From the NCBI GenBank assembly GCA_035529315.1, contig DATKWZ010000037.1, forward strand, positions 1 through 64,000: a DNA stretch of 64,000 nt, written 5' to 3'. How positions within the stretch are numbered: position 1 is the stretch's first letter; each line of letters begins with the position of its first letter. The translations under genes were made by a program, and so were the position numbers. Shown one piece after another: positions 25,573-33,895 of this stretch. The notes beneath the pieces are model-generated. The model saw nothing but the letters and a program-made list of their open reading frames with translations, made no database searches and had not been told where the DNA came from. Source of the DNA: Anaerolineae bacterium. Lineage in GTDB: Bacteria > Desulfobacterota > Desulfobacteria > Desulfobacterales > ETH-SRB1.

Positions 25573-25615
25573 CATCAAACAGCCATTCTCGGACAGCTCG
25601 TTAGGAGCAAAACAT

Positions 25616-25918
25616 ATGCCGGCGACTTATAAGTTTAGAATGCCGGATAAGACAGCGGATCTTATCCGGCATATACATCCTGAAATAAAGAAAAAAATTA
25701 AGTCATCTCTTGAAATTATTTTATCAGATCCCCAGGCCGGCAAATCATTGAAGGGTGAACCGACAGGTTTAAAAAGTTTCAGGACAGGTCGATTCAGGAT
25801 TATTTATAAGATATCTTCAAAACAGATTATAGATATTGTGGCTGTTGGCCCGCGAAGTGTAATATATGGAATTACTTACAGAATTTTAAAAAAACAAACA
25901 GATCAGAAAAAAGAATAG
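25616..25918 (+). CDS. Toxin, RelE/ParE family
   Basis: A 100-aa toxin. It has the compact RelE-like pattern with LKGEPTGLKSFRTGRFRIIY and a terminal VAVGPRSVIY strand. The basic residues expected for a ribosome-dependent mRNA endonuclease are present, but the family also contains gyrase inhibitors. The start at 25616 follows TTAGGAG; the longer frame from 25520 overlaps the antitoxin gene. Confidence 0.88.
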   Translation: MPATYKFRMPDKTADLIRHIHPEIKKKIKSSLEIILSDPQAGKSLKGEPTGLKSFRTGRFRIIYKISSKQIIDIVAVGPRSVIYGITYRILKKQTDQKKE

Positions 25919-25938
25919 AGCGGGTAGGTCTCAGAGAT

Positions 25939-28230
25939 TTATTTAAGTCCGCTTTTTATTAATGCTTCTGCTAACGGGTTATTAAACGGCTTATTCCTGC
26001 CGCTTACCTTATTTTCCTGCTTATCCTTTGGTTTCGGGTTACGGTTTTCAGCCTTTTTTAAGCCCGGATTTTCAATTGCAATCCCTGACTTATCTGCCCG
26101 CGATTTCATTGTGAGAGAAATCCTGTTTCTGGCAAGGTCAACTTCAAGCACGGTTACCATTACCTTTTGCTGAACCTTTACAATATCCGCTGGATTTTTT
26201 ACAAATCTGTCTGCCATCTGGCTGACATGAACAAGGCCGTCCTGATGCACACCAATATCAACAAAAGCTCCGAAGGCTGTGATATTTGTCACAATTCCAG
26301 GGATTTTCATCCCAGGTCTCAGGTCTTCGATTTTTTCAATACCATCAGCAAATGCGAATGCCTCGAATTTTTCCCTTGGGTCACGTCCTGGTTTTGCCAG
26401 TTCATCAAGGATATCATTTAATGTGGGAATTCCGACTGATTCAGTAACATATTTTGTAACATCAATCTTTTGCCTGATATCAGGTTTTTTTATAATATCA
26501 ACGACTGTTGTCTCAAGGTCTCTTGCCATGGCGTCAACAATATAGTAACTTTCAGGATGCACCGCGCTGGCATCCAGCGGGTTTTCACCGTCAACGATCC
26601 TTAAAAAACCCGCAGACTGTTCAAACGCCTTGGGGCCGAGGCGCGACACTTTTGTCAATTGCTTCTTGGACATGAAGGGGCCGTTCTCCTCACGATATGC
26701 GATAATGTTTTTTGCGATTACGGTGTTCAGGCCTGAAACATAGGTAAGGAGCTGGGCGCTGGCTCTGTTCAGATCAACACCGACACCGTTAACACAACTC
26801 ATAACAACATCGTCAAGGGTCTGTTTCAGTGCCCTCTGATCAACATCATGCTGGTACTGACCAACACCTATTGATTTTGGATCGATTTTTACAAGCTCTG
26901 CGAGAGGATCCATCAAACGTCTTCCGATTGATACAGCTCCTCGCACCGTTAGATCATGATCAGGGAACTCTTCCCTTGCCACGTCAGAAGCGGAATATAT
27001 TGAAGCCCCGCTCTCATTGACCATTATAATCTGCACAGGCTTTGAAAAAGGGACAGCCTTGACAAAGGCTTCTGTTTCTCTGCCTGCTGTACCGTTTCCC
27101 ACAGCTATGACCTCAATATCAAACTTTTCGCACAGGGATTTTATCTTTTCGATTTCTGCAAGAGCCTTTTTTTCAGACATATGGGGATAAACAGTATCAT
27201 AATGAAGCAGTTTGCCCTGCCGGTCAAGACAGACAAGCTTGCACCCGGTTCTGAACCCAGGGTCTATTCCCATGACGCGTTTTGCTCCCAGCGGCGGGGC
27301 AAGCATGAGCTGGCGAAGGTTATCAGCAAAGACTTTTATCGCTTCAGTCTCAGCTCTTTCTTTTGCGTAAAGCCTGGTTTCAGTTTCCATTGAATGGGAA
27401 AGAAGACGCTTGTAGCAGTCCTTTACAGCCAGCTTTACCTGCGCGGAATCATCACCTTCTCCATTAACAAACAGGTTTTCAAGTATAGCTGTTGCTTCCT
27501 CTTCGTCAGGCAGTATGTCAAGATGCAGAAAGTCTTCGCTTTCACCCCGTCTCATGGCCAGCATCCTGTGAGATGGAACGCCTGCAACCGGTTCTTCCAA
27601 GTCAAAATAGTCTCTGAATTTAGCCCCTTTTTCCTCCATGCCTGACGCAACCCGGCTTTTAATCGTAGCTTTTGTGAAAAAAAGGTTTCTCAGCCAGGAC
27701 CTGGCCTTATCATTCTCATTTATGATTTCTGCAATTATGTCTCTGGCCCCGGCCAGGGCATCTTCGACAGACTCAACCCCTTTTTCATGGTCAATGAAAG
27801 ATTCTGCTTCTTTGACCGGATTTGCTCCTTTCTGCTCAAAAATCATCAGTGCCAGAGGTTCAAGCCCTTTTTCCTTTGCTATAATAGCTCTTGTCCGTCG
27901 TTTGGGCTTATAAGGAAGATATATGTCTTCAAGCACGGCCATGGATTCCGCAGCAAGAACCTTTTCCCGAAGTTCATCTGTCATGTGACCGTGTTTTTCA
28001 AGAGATTTGAGGATCGTTTCCTTTCGTTCTTCCAGTTCCCTGAGCTGGTTCAGCCTGTCCCTGACCGCCTTAACAGCGACTTCGTCAAGACTTCCTGTGG
28101 CTTCTTTTCTATAGCGCGAGATAAACGGAATTGTTGCGCCTTCTGATAGAAGAGAAGCTACTGCCTGAATCTGATTATCGGCTATGTTCAGTTCTTTGGC
28201 AATTACGGATATAAATCTATCGTTGTTCAT
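25939..28230 (-). CDS. tex: Transcription accessory protein Tex
   Basis: A 763-aa RNA-binding protein. In order: an N-terminal helical Tex domain (IPFISRYRKEATGSLDE), a YqgF-like RNase H fold (about 320-450, VMGIDPGFRTGCKLV), helix-hairpin-helix units (about 490-560) and a C-terminal S1 domain (about 640-710, MKIPGIVTNITAFGAFVDI). The last 50 residues are basic and low-complexity. Length and domain order are those of canonical Tex. It is transcribed toward the toxin-antitoxin pair. Confidence 0.96.
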   Translation of the reverse strand: MNNDRFISVIAKELNIADNQIQAVASLLSEGATIPFISRYRKEATGSLDEVAVKAVRDRLNQLRELEERKETILKSLEKHGHMTDELREKVLAAESMAVLEDIYLPYKPKRRTRAIIAKEKGLEPLALMIFEQKGANPVKEAESFIDHEKGVESVEDALAGARDIIAEIINENDKARSWLRNLFFTKATIKSRVASGMEEKGAKFRDYFDLEEPVAGVPSHRMLAMRRGESEDFLHLDILPDEEEATAILENLFVNGEGDDSAQVKLAVKDCYKRLLSHSMETETRLYAKERAETEAIKVFADNLRQLMLAPPLGAKRVMGIDPGFRTGCKLVCLDRQGKLLHYDTVYPHMSEKKALAEIEKIKSLCEKFDIEVIAVGNGTAGRETEAFVKAVPFSKPVQIIMVNESGASIYSASDVAREEFPDHDLTVRGAVSIGRRLMDPLAELVKIDPKSIGVGQYQHDVDQRALKQTLDDVVMSCVNGVGVDLNRASAQLLTYVSGLNTVIAKNIIAYREENGPFMSKKQLTKVSRLGPKAFEQSAGFLRIVDGENPLDASAVHPESYYIVDAMARDLETTVVDIIKKPDIRQKIDVTKYVTESVGIPTLNDILDELAKPGRDPREKFEAFAFADGIEKIEDLRPGMKIPGIVTNITAFGAFVDIGVHQDGLVHVSQMADRFVKNPADIVKVQQKVMVTVLEVDLARNRISLTMKSRADKSGIAIENPGLKKAENRNPKPKDKQENKVSGRNKPFNNPLAEALIKSGLK

Positions 28231-28499
28231 AATATCTGTTCCTGATTGTTTTTATATGCCTGAGCTCTTTTTTCCCAGGCGACAAAATATCCACGGGCCT
28301 GGTATTTGTCAAGCCGCTTAATATATGCCAATTACCATATCTCTGCTTTTCTGACGATATGCACATTGCCAGGGCCTGCATTTTTGGCTTCTGTGTAATC
28401 TGCGTAATCTGTGGATTAATATTGATTCTAAATTCAAATTACATTATTTTGCATGTAATTAAATACAACATTAATGAATGATCTCAAAAGGAACCAAAA

Positions 28500-30290
28500 T
28501 TGTATAAAAATTTAAAAGATTTTTTAGATACCCTTGATAAAGCAGGAGAGCTCAAACATATACACGATAAAGTTTCCCCTCATCTTGAAATAAGCAAACT
28601 TACAGACAGGGAATCAAAAAGTCCGGAAGGCGGCAAAGCGCTCTTTTTTGAAAATATTGATGGTTCATCATTTCCGGTTGCCACAAACATATTCGGAAGT
28701 TCCCGCAGGATCTGCATGGCCCTTGGGGTGGATCATCTCGACCGGTTGGGAGAAAGAATAAAAAAATATATTGATCTCAACCCGCCAAAGAGTTTAATGG
28801 GGGCACTGCAAATGCTGCCGATGGCTTTCGGCCTTACAAAATTCTTTCCACGTTCATTCAGGGCATCAACCCCGCCATGCCAGGAAGTAGTGTATAGAAA
28901 TGATGATGTTGATCTTTCAAAGCTCCCTGTTCTCCACTGCTGGCCAAAGGATGCCGGCCCTTTTATTACTCTGCCGATGGTATTTACAAAGAGTTTTGAA
29001 ACCGGAAAACGCAATGTTGGAATGTACAGAATGCAGATCTTTGATAAAAACTCAACAGGAATGCACTGGCACATTCATAAAGATGGCTCGCATTATTTTA
29101 ATGAATATCGCAAGGCCGGTAAAAAAATGCCTGTCGCAGTCGCAATAGGAGCGGACCCTGCCATTATATATTCTGCAACCGCGCCAATGCCGAGAGGAAT
29201 TGACGAAATGCTTCTCGCAGGTTTCATACGAAATAAGCCTGTGACCATGGCAAAGTGCTTAACCGTGGACATGGAAGTGCCGGCTGAAGCTGAATTTGTG
29301 CTCGAGGGGTATGTTGACCCGGATGAACTAAGGCTTGAAGGCCCGTTTGGGGATCATACAGGTTACTATTCTCTTGCCGACGATTATCCGGTATTCCATG
29401 TTACAGCCATAACCCACAGAAAAAATCCTGTTTACAATGCCACTCTTGTTGGACGACCGCCAATGGAAGACTGCTATATGGCAAAGGCAACAGAACGGAT
29501 TTTCCTTCCATTGCTACAGACGGTAATGCCTGAAATATGCGACTACTGGTTCCCATGGGAGGGGGTATTTCATAACATAGTTGTGGTATCCATTGACAAG
29601 GAATATTCGGGACATGCGCAAAAAGTAATAAGCGGGTTATGGGGACAGGGCCAGATGAGCTTTTGCAAGGCAATAGCAATTGTTGATAAAAATATCAGCC
29701 CGCAGAATCCTGAAAGGATAATAAAAGAGATTTTGTCGAGACTCGATATAGCCTCTGATATCACCATTACCAGGGGGGTTTTAGACGTGCTTGATCACTC
29801 ATCCCCTTTTGCCAATTATGGGAACAAGATAGGGATTGACCTTACAGCAAGATTCAAAGGGGAACCGCCGAGAAGCAACAGGCGTTTTTTATCAAAACCC
29901 CCTTCTGAAGCCGGCCTGTCGAATATAATCAAAAGCAGTGTGCCTGGATCTGCTGGATGCAGACACCTGTTTAAGAAGCTTCAGGAAGGCAAAGAGGTTT
30001 TAAACAGGATTCTAACTGTTTCAGTGGAAAAGACCGTTGATAGAGGTGGAAAGGATTTTGCCTCAATTTTATTAGGCCTGAATGCGCTTGATATGTTCAA
30101 TGTTTTTATTCTGTTTGACAGGGAGATCGATCTTAATGACGGCTCCCTTATGTTGTGGAAGGTATTTAACAATGTCGATCCGGGTCGGGATATGATTTTT
30201 CAAAACAATCGTGTGGTAATTGATGCGTGTAAAAAAGGGATTATGGACGGCCATGAAAGGGAGTGGCCGGATGAACTTACTTTTGACTGA
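28500..30290 (+). CDS. UbiD-family prFMN-dependent decarboxylase
   Basis: A 596-aa decarboxylase of the UbiD family, which needs prenylated FMN made by UbiX. The full-length pattern is present, including the central FGDHTGYYSLADDYP and the earlier VAIGADPAIIYSATAP. The start appears to be TTG at 28500 with AAAAGGA upstream; no ATG or GTG fits better. With UbiA- and UbiX-type genes at 18-19.7 kb it likely acts in the futalosine menaquinone route (MqnL-like). Decarboxylation of another aromatic acid cannot be excluded. Confidence 0.9.
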   Translation: MYKNLKDFLDTLDKAGELKHIHDKVSPHLEISKLTDRESKSPEGGKALFFENIDGSSFPVATNIFGSSRRICMALGVDHLDRLGERIKKYIDLNPPKSLMGALQMLPMAFGLTKFFPRSFRASTPPCQEVVYRNDDVDLSKLPVLHCWPKDAGPFITLPMVFTKSFETGKRNVGMYRMQIFDKNSTGMHWHIHKDGSHYFNEYRKAGKKMPVAVAIGADPAIIYSATAPMPRGIDEMLLAGFIRNKPVTMAKCLTVDMEVPAEAEFVLEGYVDPDELRLEGPFGDHTGYYSLADDYPVFHVTAITHRKNPVYNATLVGRPPMEDCYMAKATERIFLPLLQTVMPEICDYWFPWEGVFHNIVVVSIDKEYSGHAQKVISGLWGQGQMSFCKAIAIVDKNISPQNPERIIKEILSRLDIASDITITRGVLDVLDHSSPFANYGNKIGIDLTARFKGEPPRSNRRFLSKPPSEAGLSNIIKSSVPGSAGCRHLFKKLQEGKEVLNRILTVSVEKTVDRGGKDFASILLGLNALDMFNVFILFDREIDLNDGSLMLWKVFNNVDPGRDMIFQNNRVVIDACKKGIMDGHEREWPDELTFD

Positions 30291-30321
30291 GAACTAAGCG
30301 CCCTATGGGCTGGCTTAAAAG

Positions 30322-30498
30322 ATGAACGTCCAACATCGAACATCCAACGTCGAATGAAAAACCAATACCAAATGAGAAACAAAGGTTCAGGGGTTCAGCT
30401 CGAAACTTGAAACTTGCAAAAATCTACGACCTCTGACCTCTGTTTCTTTATCTTTCTCATTCAACATTCGATGTTGGACGTTCAAAGTTCGATGTTCA
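30322..30498. repeat. Inverted repeat overlapping the nadE stop
   Basis: gaacgtccaacatcgaacat (about 30322-30341) is complementary to bases about 30465-30498, which include gatgttggacgttc. The last codons of nadE and its stop lie inside the right arm. Confidence 0.7.
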
Positions 30499-32134
30499 TT
30501 TTTTTCGCCAGGGGATATCTCCTGCCATCACCAAAGGCCTTTGATGTAACCTTAAGAGCCGGCGCTGCCTGGCGTCTCTTGTATTCGTTTTGATCGACCC
30601 TGTGAACAACGTCCTCTACAAGGCTTCTTTCAAATCCCATGTCAACCAGTTCGTCTATTCCCTTGAGCTCCTTGATATATCCATTTAATACGCTGTCCAG
30701 TATTTCATATGGCGGCAGATCATCCTGATCTGTTTGATCGGGTTTAAGTTCAGCCGAAGGAGTTCTTTCAATTATACTTTGCGGGATATACTCCTTTTCA
30801 GAGTTTATAAAACAGGCAATATCATAAACAATTGTTTTGGGAACATCTCCAATCACTGCCAGCCCTCCGTTCATATCACCATAAAGCGTGCAATAACCGA
30901 CGCTGAGCTCGGATTTGTTCCCTGTGGAAAGAAGAAGGCTGCCATGCATGTTGGAAAAAGCCATGAGAATGGTTCCCCTGATTCTTGCCTGTATATTCTG
31001 CTGCGCAACAGTCGGCCTGCTTTCCTTAAAAGAGGGTGAAACAAGCATCGCAAATTCTCTGAATATATTTTCAATCGAAATCTCTTTCAGCTCAATTTCA
31101 AGATTTTTCGCAAGTTTTTCAGAATCATTTATGTTTTCCCGGGAAGTATATATTGACGGCATAGATACAGCCAGCACATTATCAGGCCCCATAGCCTTTG
31201 TCGCAATGTATGCGGTCAGTGCTGAATCAATGCCCCCGCTGAGCCCTAAAACAACCTTTGAAAAGCCGCACTTTGTTGCATAGTCTCGCGTCCCCATGAT
31301 AAGGGCCTTTAAAATGCTTTCAGTGTCTGAGCCGGATATGCTGTGGATGTTTTCCTTAAAGGCTTTTGCAGGTTCAGTATCAAAGACAATAATGTCCTCC
31401 TCAAAATCACAGGCTCTGGCCTTTATATTTCCGTATTGATCAAAAGCAGCGCTCAAACCATTAAAAAGGATACCGTCGTTTCCGCCCACCTGGTTCGCAT
31501 ATATTAAAGGAACACCATATTTTCCGGCTATAGAGCTCAGCGTATCTATCGTTAACTCATTTTTCCCAACATAAAAAGGGGATGCGGATATATTTATGAT
31601 AAGGTCGGCCCCATCCTTTATCAGCAATGATACAGGGTCTGAATGATAGATTCTTTTCTTTATTATATCCCTGTCATTCCAGATATCCTCACAGATAGTA
31701 AGCCCTATTCTGCGGCCTTTGTATAAATAGGATTCGCATGATAAGCCTGGTTCAAAATATCTGCCGTCATCAAACACGTCATAATTTGGAAGAAGCCTTT
31801 TTTTAACCTGATGCAGCAAAACGCTGTTTTCAAACAGAGCTGCCGAGTTGTAAAGGGCCTTTCCCTCCTTATCAGGATTTTTATCAACAAATCCGCATAT
31901 TACTCCGATCCCATGTATGGACTTTATAAGTTTGTCTAAACATTTAAGATTTGCTTCAACAAAATCCTTTTTTTCAAGAAGATCGCGCGGCGGATATCCT
32001 GTGATAACAAGTTCAGGAAAAACAATCAGATCGCACGAAAGCTGTTTTGCCCTGTCTGCGAAATTCATAATTTTGTTAAAATTATGATTAAAGTCGCCGA
32101 TTATCGGATTTATTTGAGCTATAGCTATTTTCAT
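30482..32134 (-). CDS. nadE: NAD+ synthetase, glutamine-hydrolysing
   Basis: It makes NAD+ from deamido-NAD+, ATP and glutamine (550 aa). The N-terminal nitrilase-type glutaminase domain has the catalytic Glu (FPELVITGYPP), Lys (VKKRLLPNYD) and Cys (GLTICEDIWND). The C-terminal synthetase domain has the P-loop GLSGGIDSALTA. The final residues MNIEL are encoded by an intergenic inverted repeat, so the native end has probably been replaced or extended by it. Confidence 0.95.
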   Translation of the reverse strand: MKIAIAQINPIIGDFNHNFNKIMNFADRAKQLSCDLIVFPELVITGYPPRDLLEKKDFVEANLKCLDKLIKSIHGIGVICGFVDKNPDKEGKALYNSAALFENSVLLHQVKKRLLPNYDVFDDGRYFEPGLSCESYLYKGRRIGLTICEDIWNDRDIIKKRIYHSDPVSLLIKDGADLIINISASPFYVGKNELTIDTLSSIAGKYGVPLIYANQVGGNDGILFNGLSAAFDQYGNIKARACDFEEDIIVFDTEPAKAFKENIHSISGSDTESILKALIMGTRDYATKCGFSKVVLGLSGGIDSALTAYIATKAMGPDNVLAVSMPSIYTSRENINDSEKLAKNLEIELKEISIENIFREFAMLVSPSFKESRPTVAQQNIQARIRGTILMAFSNMHGSLLLSTGNKSELSVGYCTLYGDMNGGLAVIGDVPKTIVYDIACFINSEKEYIPQSIIERTPSAELKPDQTDQDDLPPYEILDSVLNGYIKELKGIDELVDMGFERSLVEDVVHRVDQNEYKRRQAAPALKVTSKAFGDGRRYPLAKKMNIEL

Positions 32135-32475
32135 GACACTAGTTTAATAATATAGGAATTTCCATTTTTTGCCTAATGAATTCGGTATCATAGAATAGAT
32201 AGATTGTTGAGCGAAAAGTGCCTATAATGCCTAAAGTTAAGGAATTCTGCCATTTTATATAGGTTTCTAAACCATCAATACACAATTGGAGCAGACTCTA
32301 AGTGGTTTTGGGTTATCAATTAGCACGCCGAAGGCGTACCATAACTTTAGGCGCTTTAATATACTTTAGCTCACTTTAGGCACTTATGTCCACACCGAAG
32401 GTGCGCTAAGTTCGAATTCTTCGTGAACTTCGTGGTAAAACTTTGACTATTTATGACAAAACTCAAAGGTCTCAC
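32135..32475. other. Intergenic region with inverted-repeat element
   Basis: It contains a repeat with the motif gtgcctaaagttaagg or its complement near 32215-32250 and 32341-32390. It belongs to the same family as the element at 45473-45650. Confidence 0.5.
32215..32390. repeat. MITE-like element, gtgcctaaagttaagg family, copy 1
   Basis: The left end aatgcctaaagttaaggaa and right end actttagctcactttaggca match, with a few changes, both ends of 45473-45650. The internal sequences differ. Confidence 0.65.
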
Positions 32476-32664
32476 TTACTGTTTACTTATGTCGAGTTCG
32501 ATTTCGACCCTGCGATCCGGTATCCCGCTTTTCTCAATGCCGCCTGCTTCAATCTCCGTCGCAGGTCCCATTCCAAGCGTTTTGATTTTATATGTGCTAA
32601 TCCCTCCGGCCACAAGATAATTTTTTACAACGGCTGGGCGTCGCCTACACTCTTGACAAAAATC
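32476..32664 (-). pseudogene. OmpA-family C-terminal fragment
   Basis: On the minus strand a 51-codon stretch ending at the stop 32476-32478 reads RRPAVVKNYLVAGGIS and later PDRRVEIELDIS. This is the end of an OmpA C-terminal peptidoglycan-binding domain (R-x-x-A-V-x-x-Y-L; N/D-R-R-V-E-I). Just upstream the match moves to another frame (FLSRV, then a stop). Nothing before that is recognisable. It is a truncated, frameshifted remnant of an outer-membrane protein gene. Confidence 0.6.
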
Positions 32665-32726
32665 TTAACCTGGCAAGCTGTGATTATCAGGCGGACTGAA
32701 GGGACACACTGAATTAGGCTGTGGAT

Positions 32727-33005
32727 TTATGATGCCACTTGAAGGGGTAATTGGAAATTGCCTGCAATAATCCCTGGCACTGTAATGTCTTCATCAAGTG
32801 ATTCCCAGCGCGATGCAAATCCATTCAACCTTATTTTGACTTCTTTGAGCTGACCATCTGTAGCTTTTGATAGAAGTTTAAAGCGATCTGCCGGAAATCC
32901 AATAATGCGACTATCTGTTAATTCGATGTAAATCGTTCTGCCTTCCTTCCAGGCCTTAATTGCGGTAGGTTCTACAATTTCCATTTTATTTATCTCGGGA
33001 TTCAT
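32727..33005 (-). CDS. DUF2442-domain protein
   Basis: A 92-aa protein with the DUF2442 pattern: TIYIELTDSRIIGFPADRF and a later WESLDEDITVPGI. GGGG lies upstream of the first ATG; the methionine at codon 8 is an alternative. It follows a DUF4160 gene and overlaps its original 3' end. This pair is often annotated as a putative toxin-antitoxin-like unit, without proven function. The partner here is broken by a nonsense codon. Confidence 0.82.
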   Translation of the reverse strand: MNPEINKMEIVEPTAIKAWKEGRTIYIELTDSRIIGFPADRFKLLSKATDGQLKEVKIRLNGFASRWESLDEDITVPGIIAGNFQLPLQVAS

Positions 33006-33048
33006 TATATTTCCCCATTAAAAGAAGTTGATTTTCAAATACGATCTT

Positions 33049-33222
33049 TTATGTTTTTCTGATGGTCAATGGTGGCACACCTTTATTTCTTGCCAATCTA
33101 ATTGGTTGAAGCCAAAACTTACACTCACCATCAGGAGTTTCGACATGAATATGTGGTGATTCGTTTCCTTCATCTGAATAGAAATGGAACCTGAAGGAAC
33201 CTATTTTCATGACCGTCGGCAT
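33049..33222 (-). pseudogene. DUF4160 gene with premature stop
   Basis: From 33222 the minus strand encodes 57 residues with the DUF4160 pattern (KIGSFRFHFYSDEGNESPHI; HVETPDGECKFWL). A TAA at 33049-33051 follows. In the same frame about 20 more codons continue with family-like sequence (KIVFENQLLLMGKYNE) into the DUF2442 start. The stop therefore seems to be a nonsense mutation of a normal-length protein. No good ribosome site is seen. Confidence 0.65.
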
Positions 33223-33895
33223 AAAAAAATAATATCATAGCACATTTTTCATTACAAGTGATTTTCTTTCAACGAAATGGCGGGAAAGTGCGTCCACAAG
33301 TAAGTAAATAACTTGGCATTTATGGTTTTTAAAGGTTTTATCGACGCGAAGTTTTTCTCTGAAAAAAGAACTAATGGCCAAGTCTTCATGCTTGATAGAA
33401 TACCTGATATAGAATCTCTTGAAGAATAAGATTTAACCGCAGACACAGATAGACTTTTACGTCATATGGAATAACCACACAAACAGAAAATGAAAGATGA
33501 ATAATATTTGACCGGATAATGGATGAATGATAGAGTAAACACAAAAAATTAGATAGTGGGTGTATCATGGACAAAATTGTGGCACATTGGGTCGAACGGG
33601 CATCTCAGGAACGTCCATAAATAATTTAACCTCCCCGCTGCAAGCAGCGAGACCTTTGCAAAACTCTCATTTGGGGTCGATTCTGGTCGCTGCGATGAGC
33701 AAATCAAAGCGGCGATCTCATGGCTTATCAATGCGTTATGAGATTGCTTCGCTTGCCCCCTTTGCTACGTTCGGGGCTTTGGCTCATTGCAATGACAATA
33801 CTAGGGTTCTGCAAAGGTCTCGATGTTTCCATGAAGACTTTCAAAGCATAAAATTCGCCGGGTGTTTTGAGGATATTAATAAGGAGTAAGATAAA
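33223..33895. other. Long intergenic region with MITE-like element
   Basis: No supportable gene. A 35-codon frame at 33322-33429 has no ribosome site. The right half is repeat sequence (33648-33822) just upstream of glmS. Confidence 0.5.
33648..33822. repeat. MITE-like element with 13-bp inverted ends
   Basis: cgagacctttgca (33648-33660) and tgcaaaggtctcg (33810-33822) are exact inverted repeats. The interior has gagattgcttcgcttgcc and gctcattgcaatgacaa. These are shared with the interior of the element at 48663-48841. Confidence 0.75.

Noticed and set aside
24449-25613. A further cassette boundary at 25601 (cgttaggagcaa, as at 24447)
   Set aside because: The 12-base match is mostly the ribosome site of relE inside the toxin-antitoxin operon and has no paired hairpin, so it is probably chance.
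33322-33429. A 35-codon plus-strand frame (MVFKGFIDAKFF...)
   Set aside because: The composition is protein-like, but there is no ribosome site or family; it may be a fragment.
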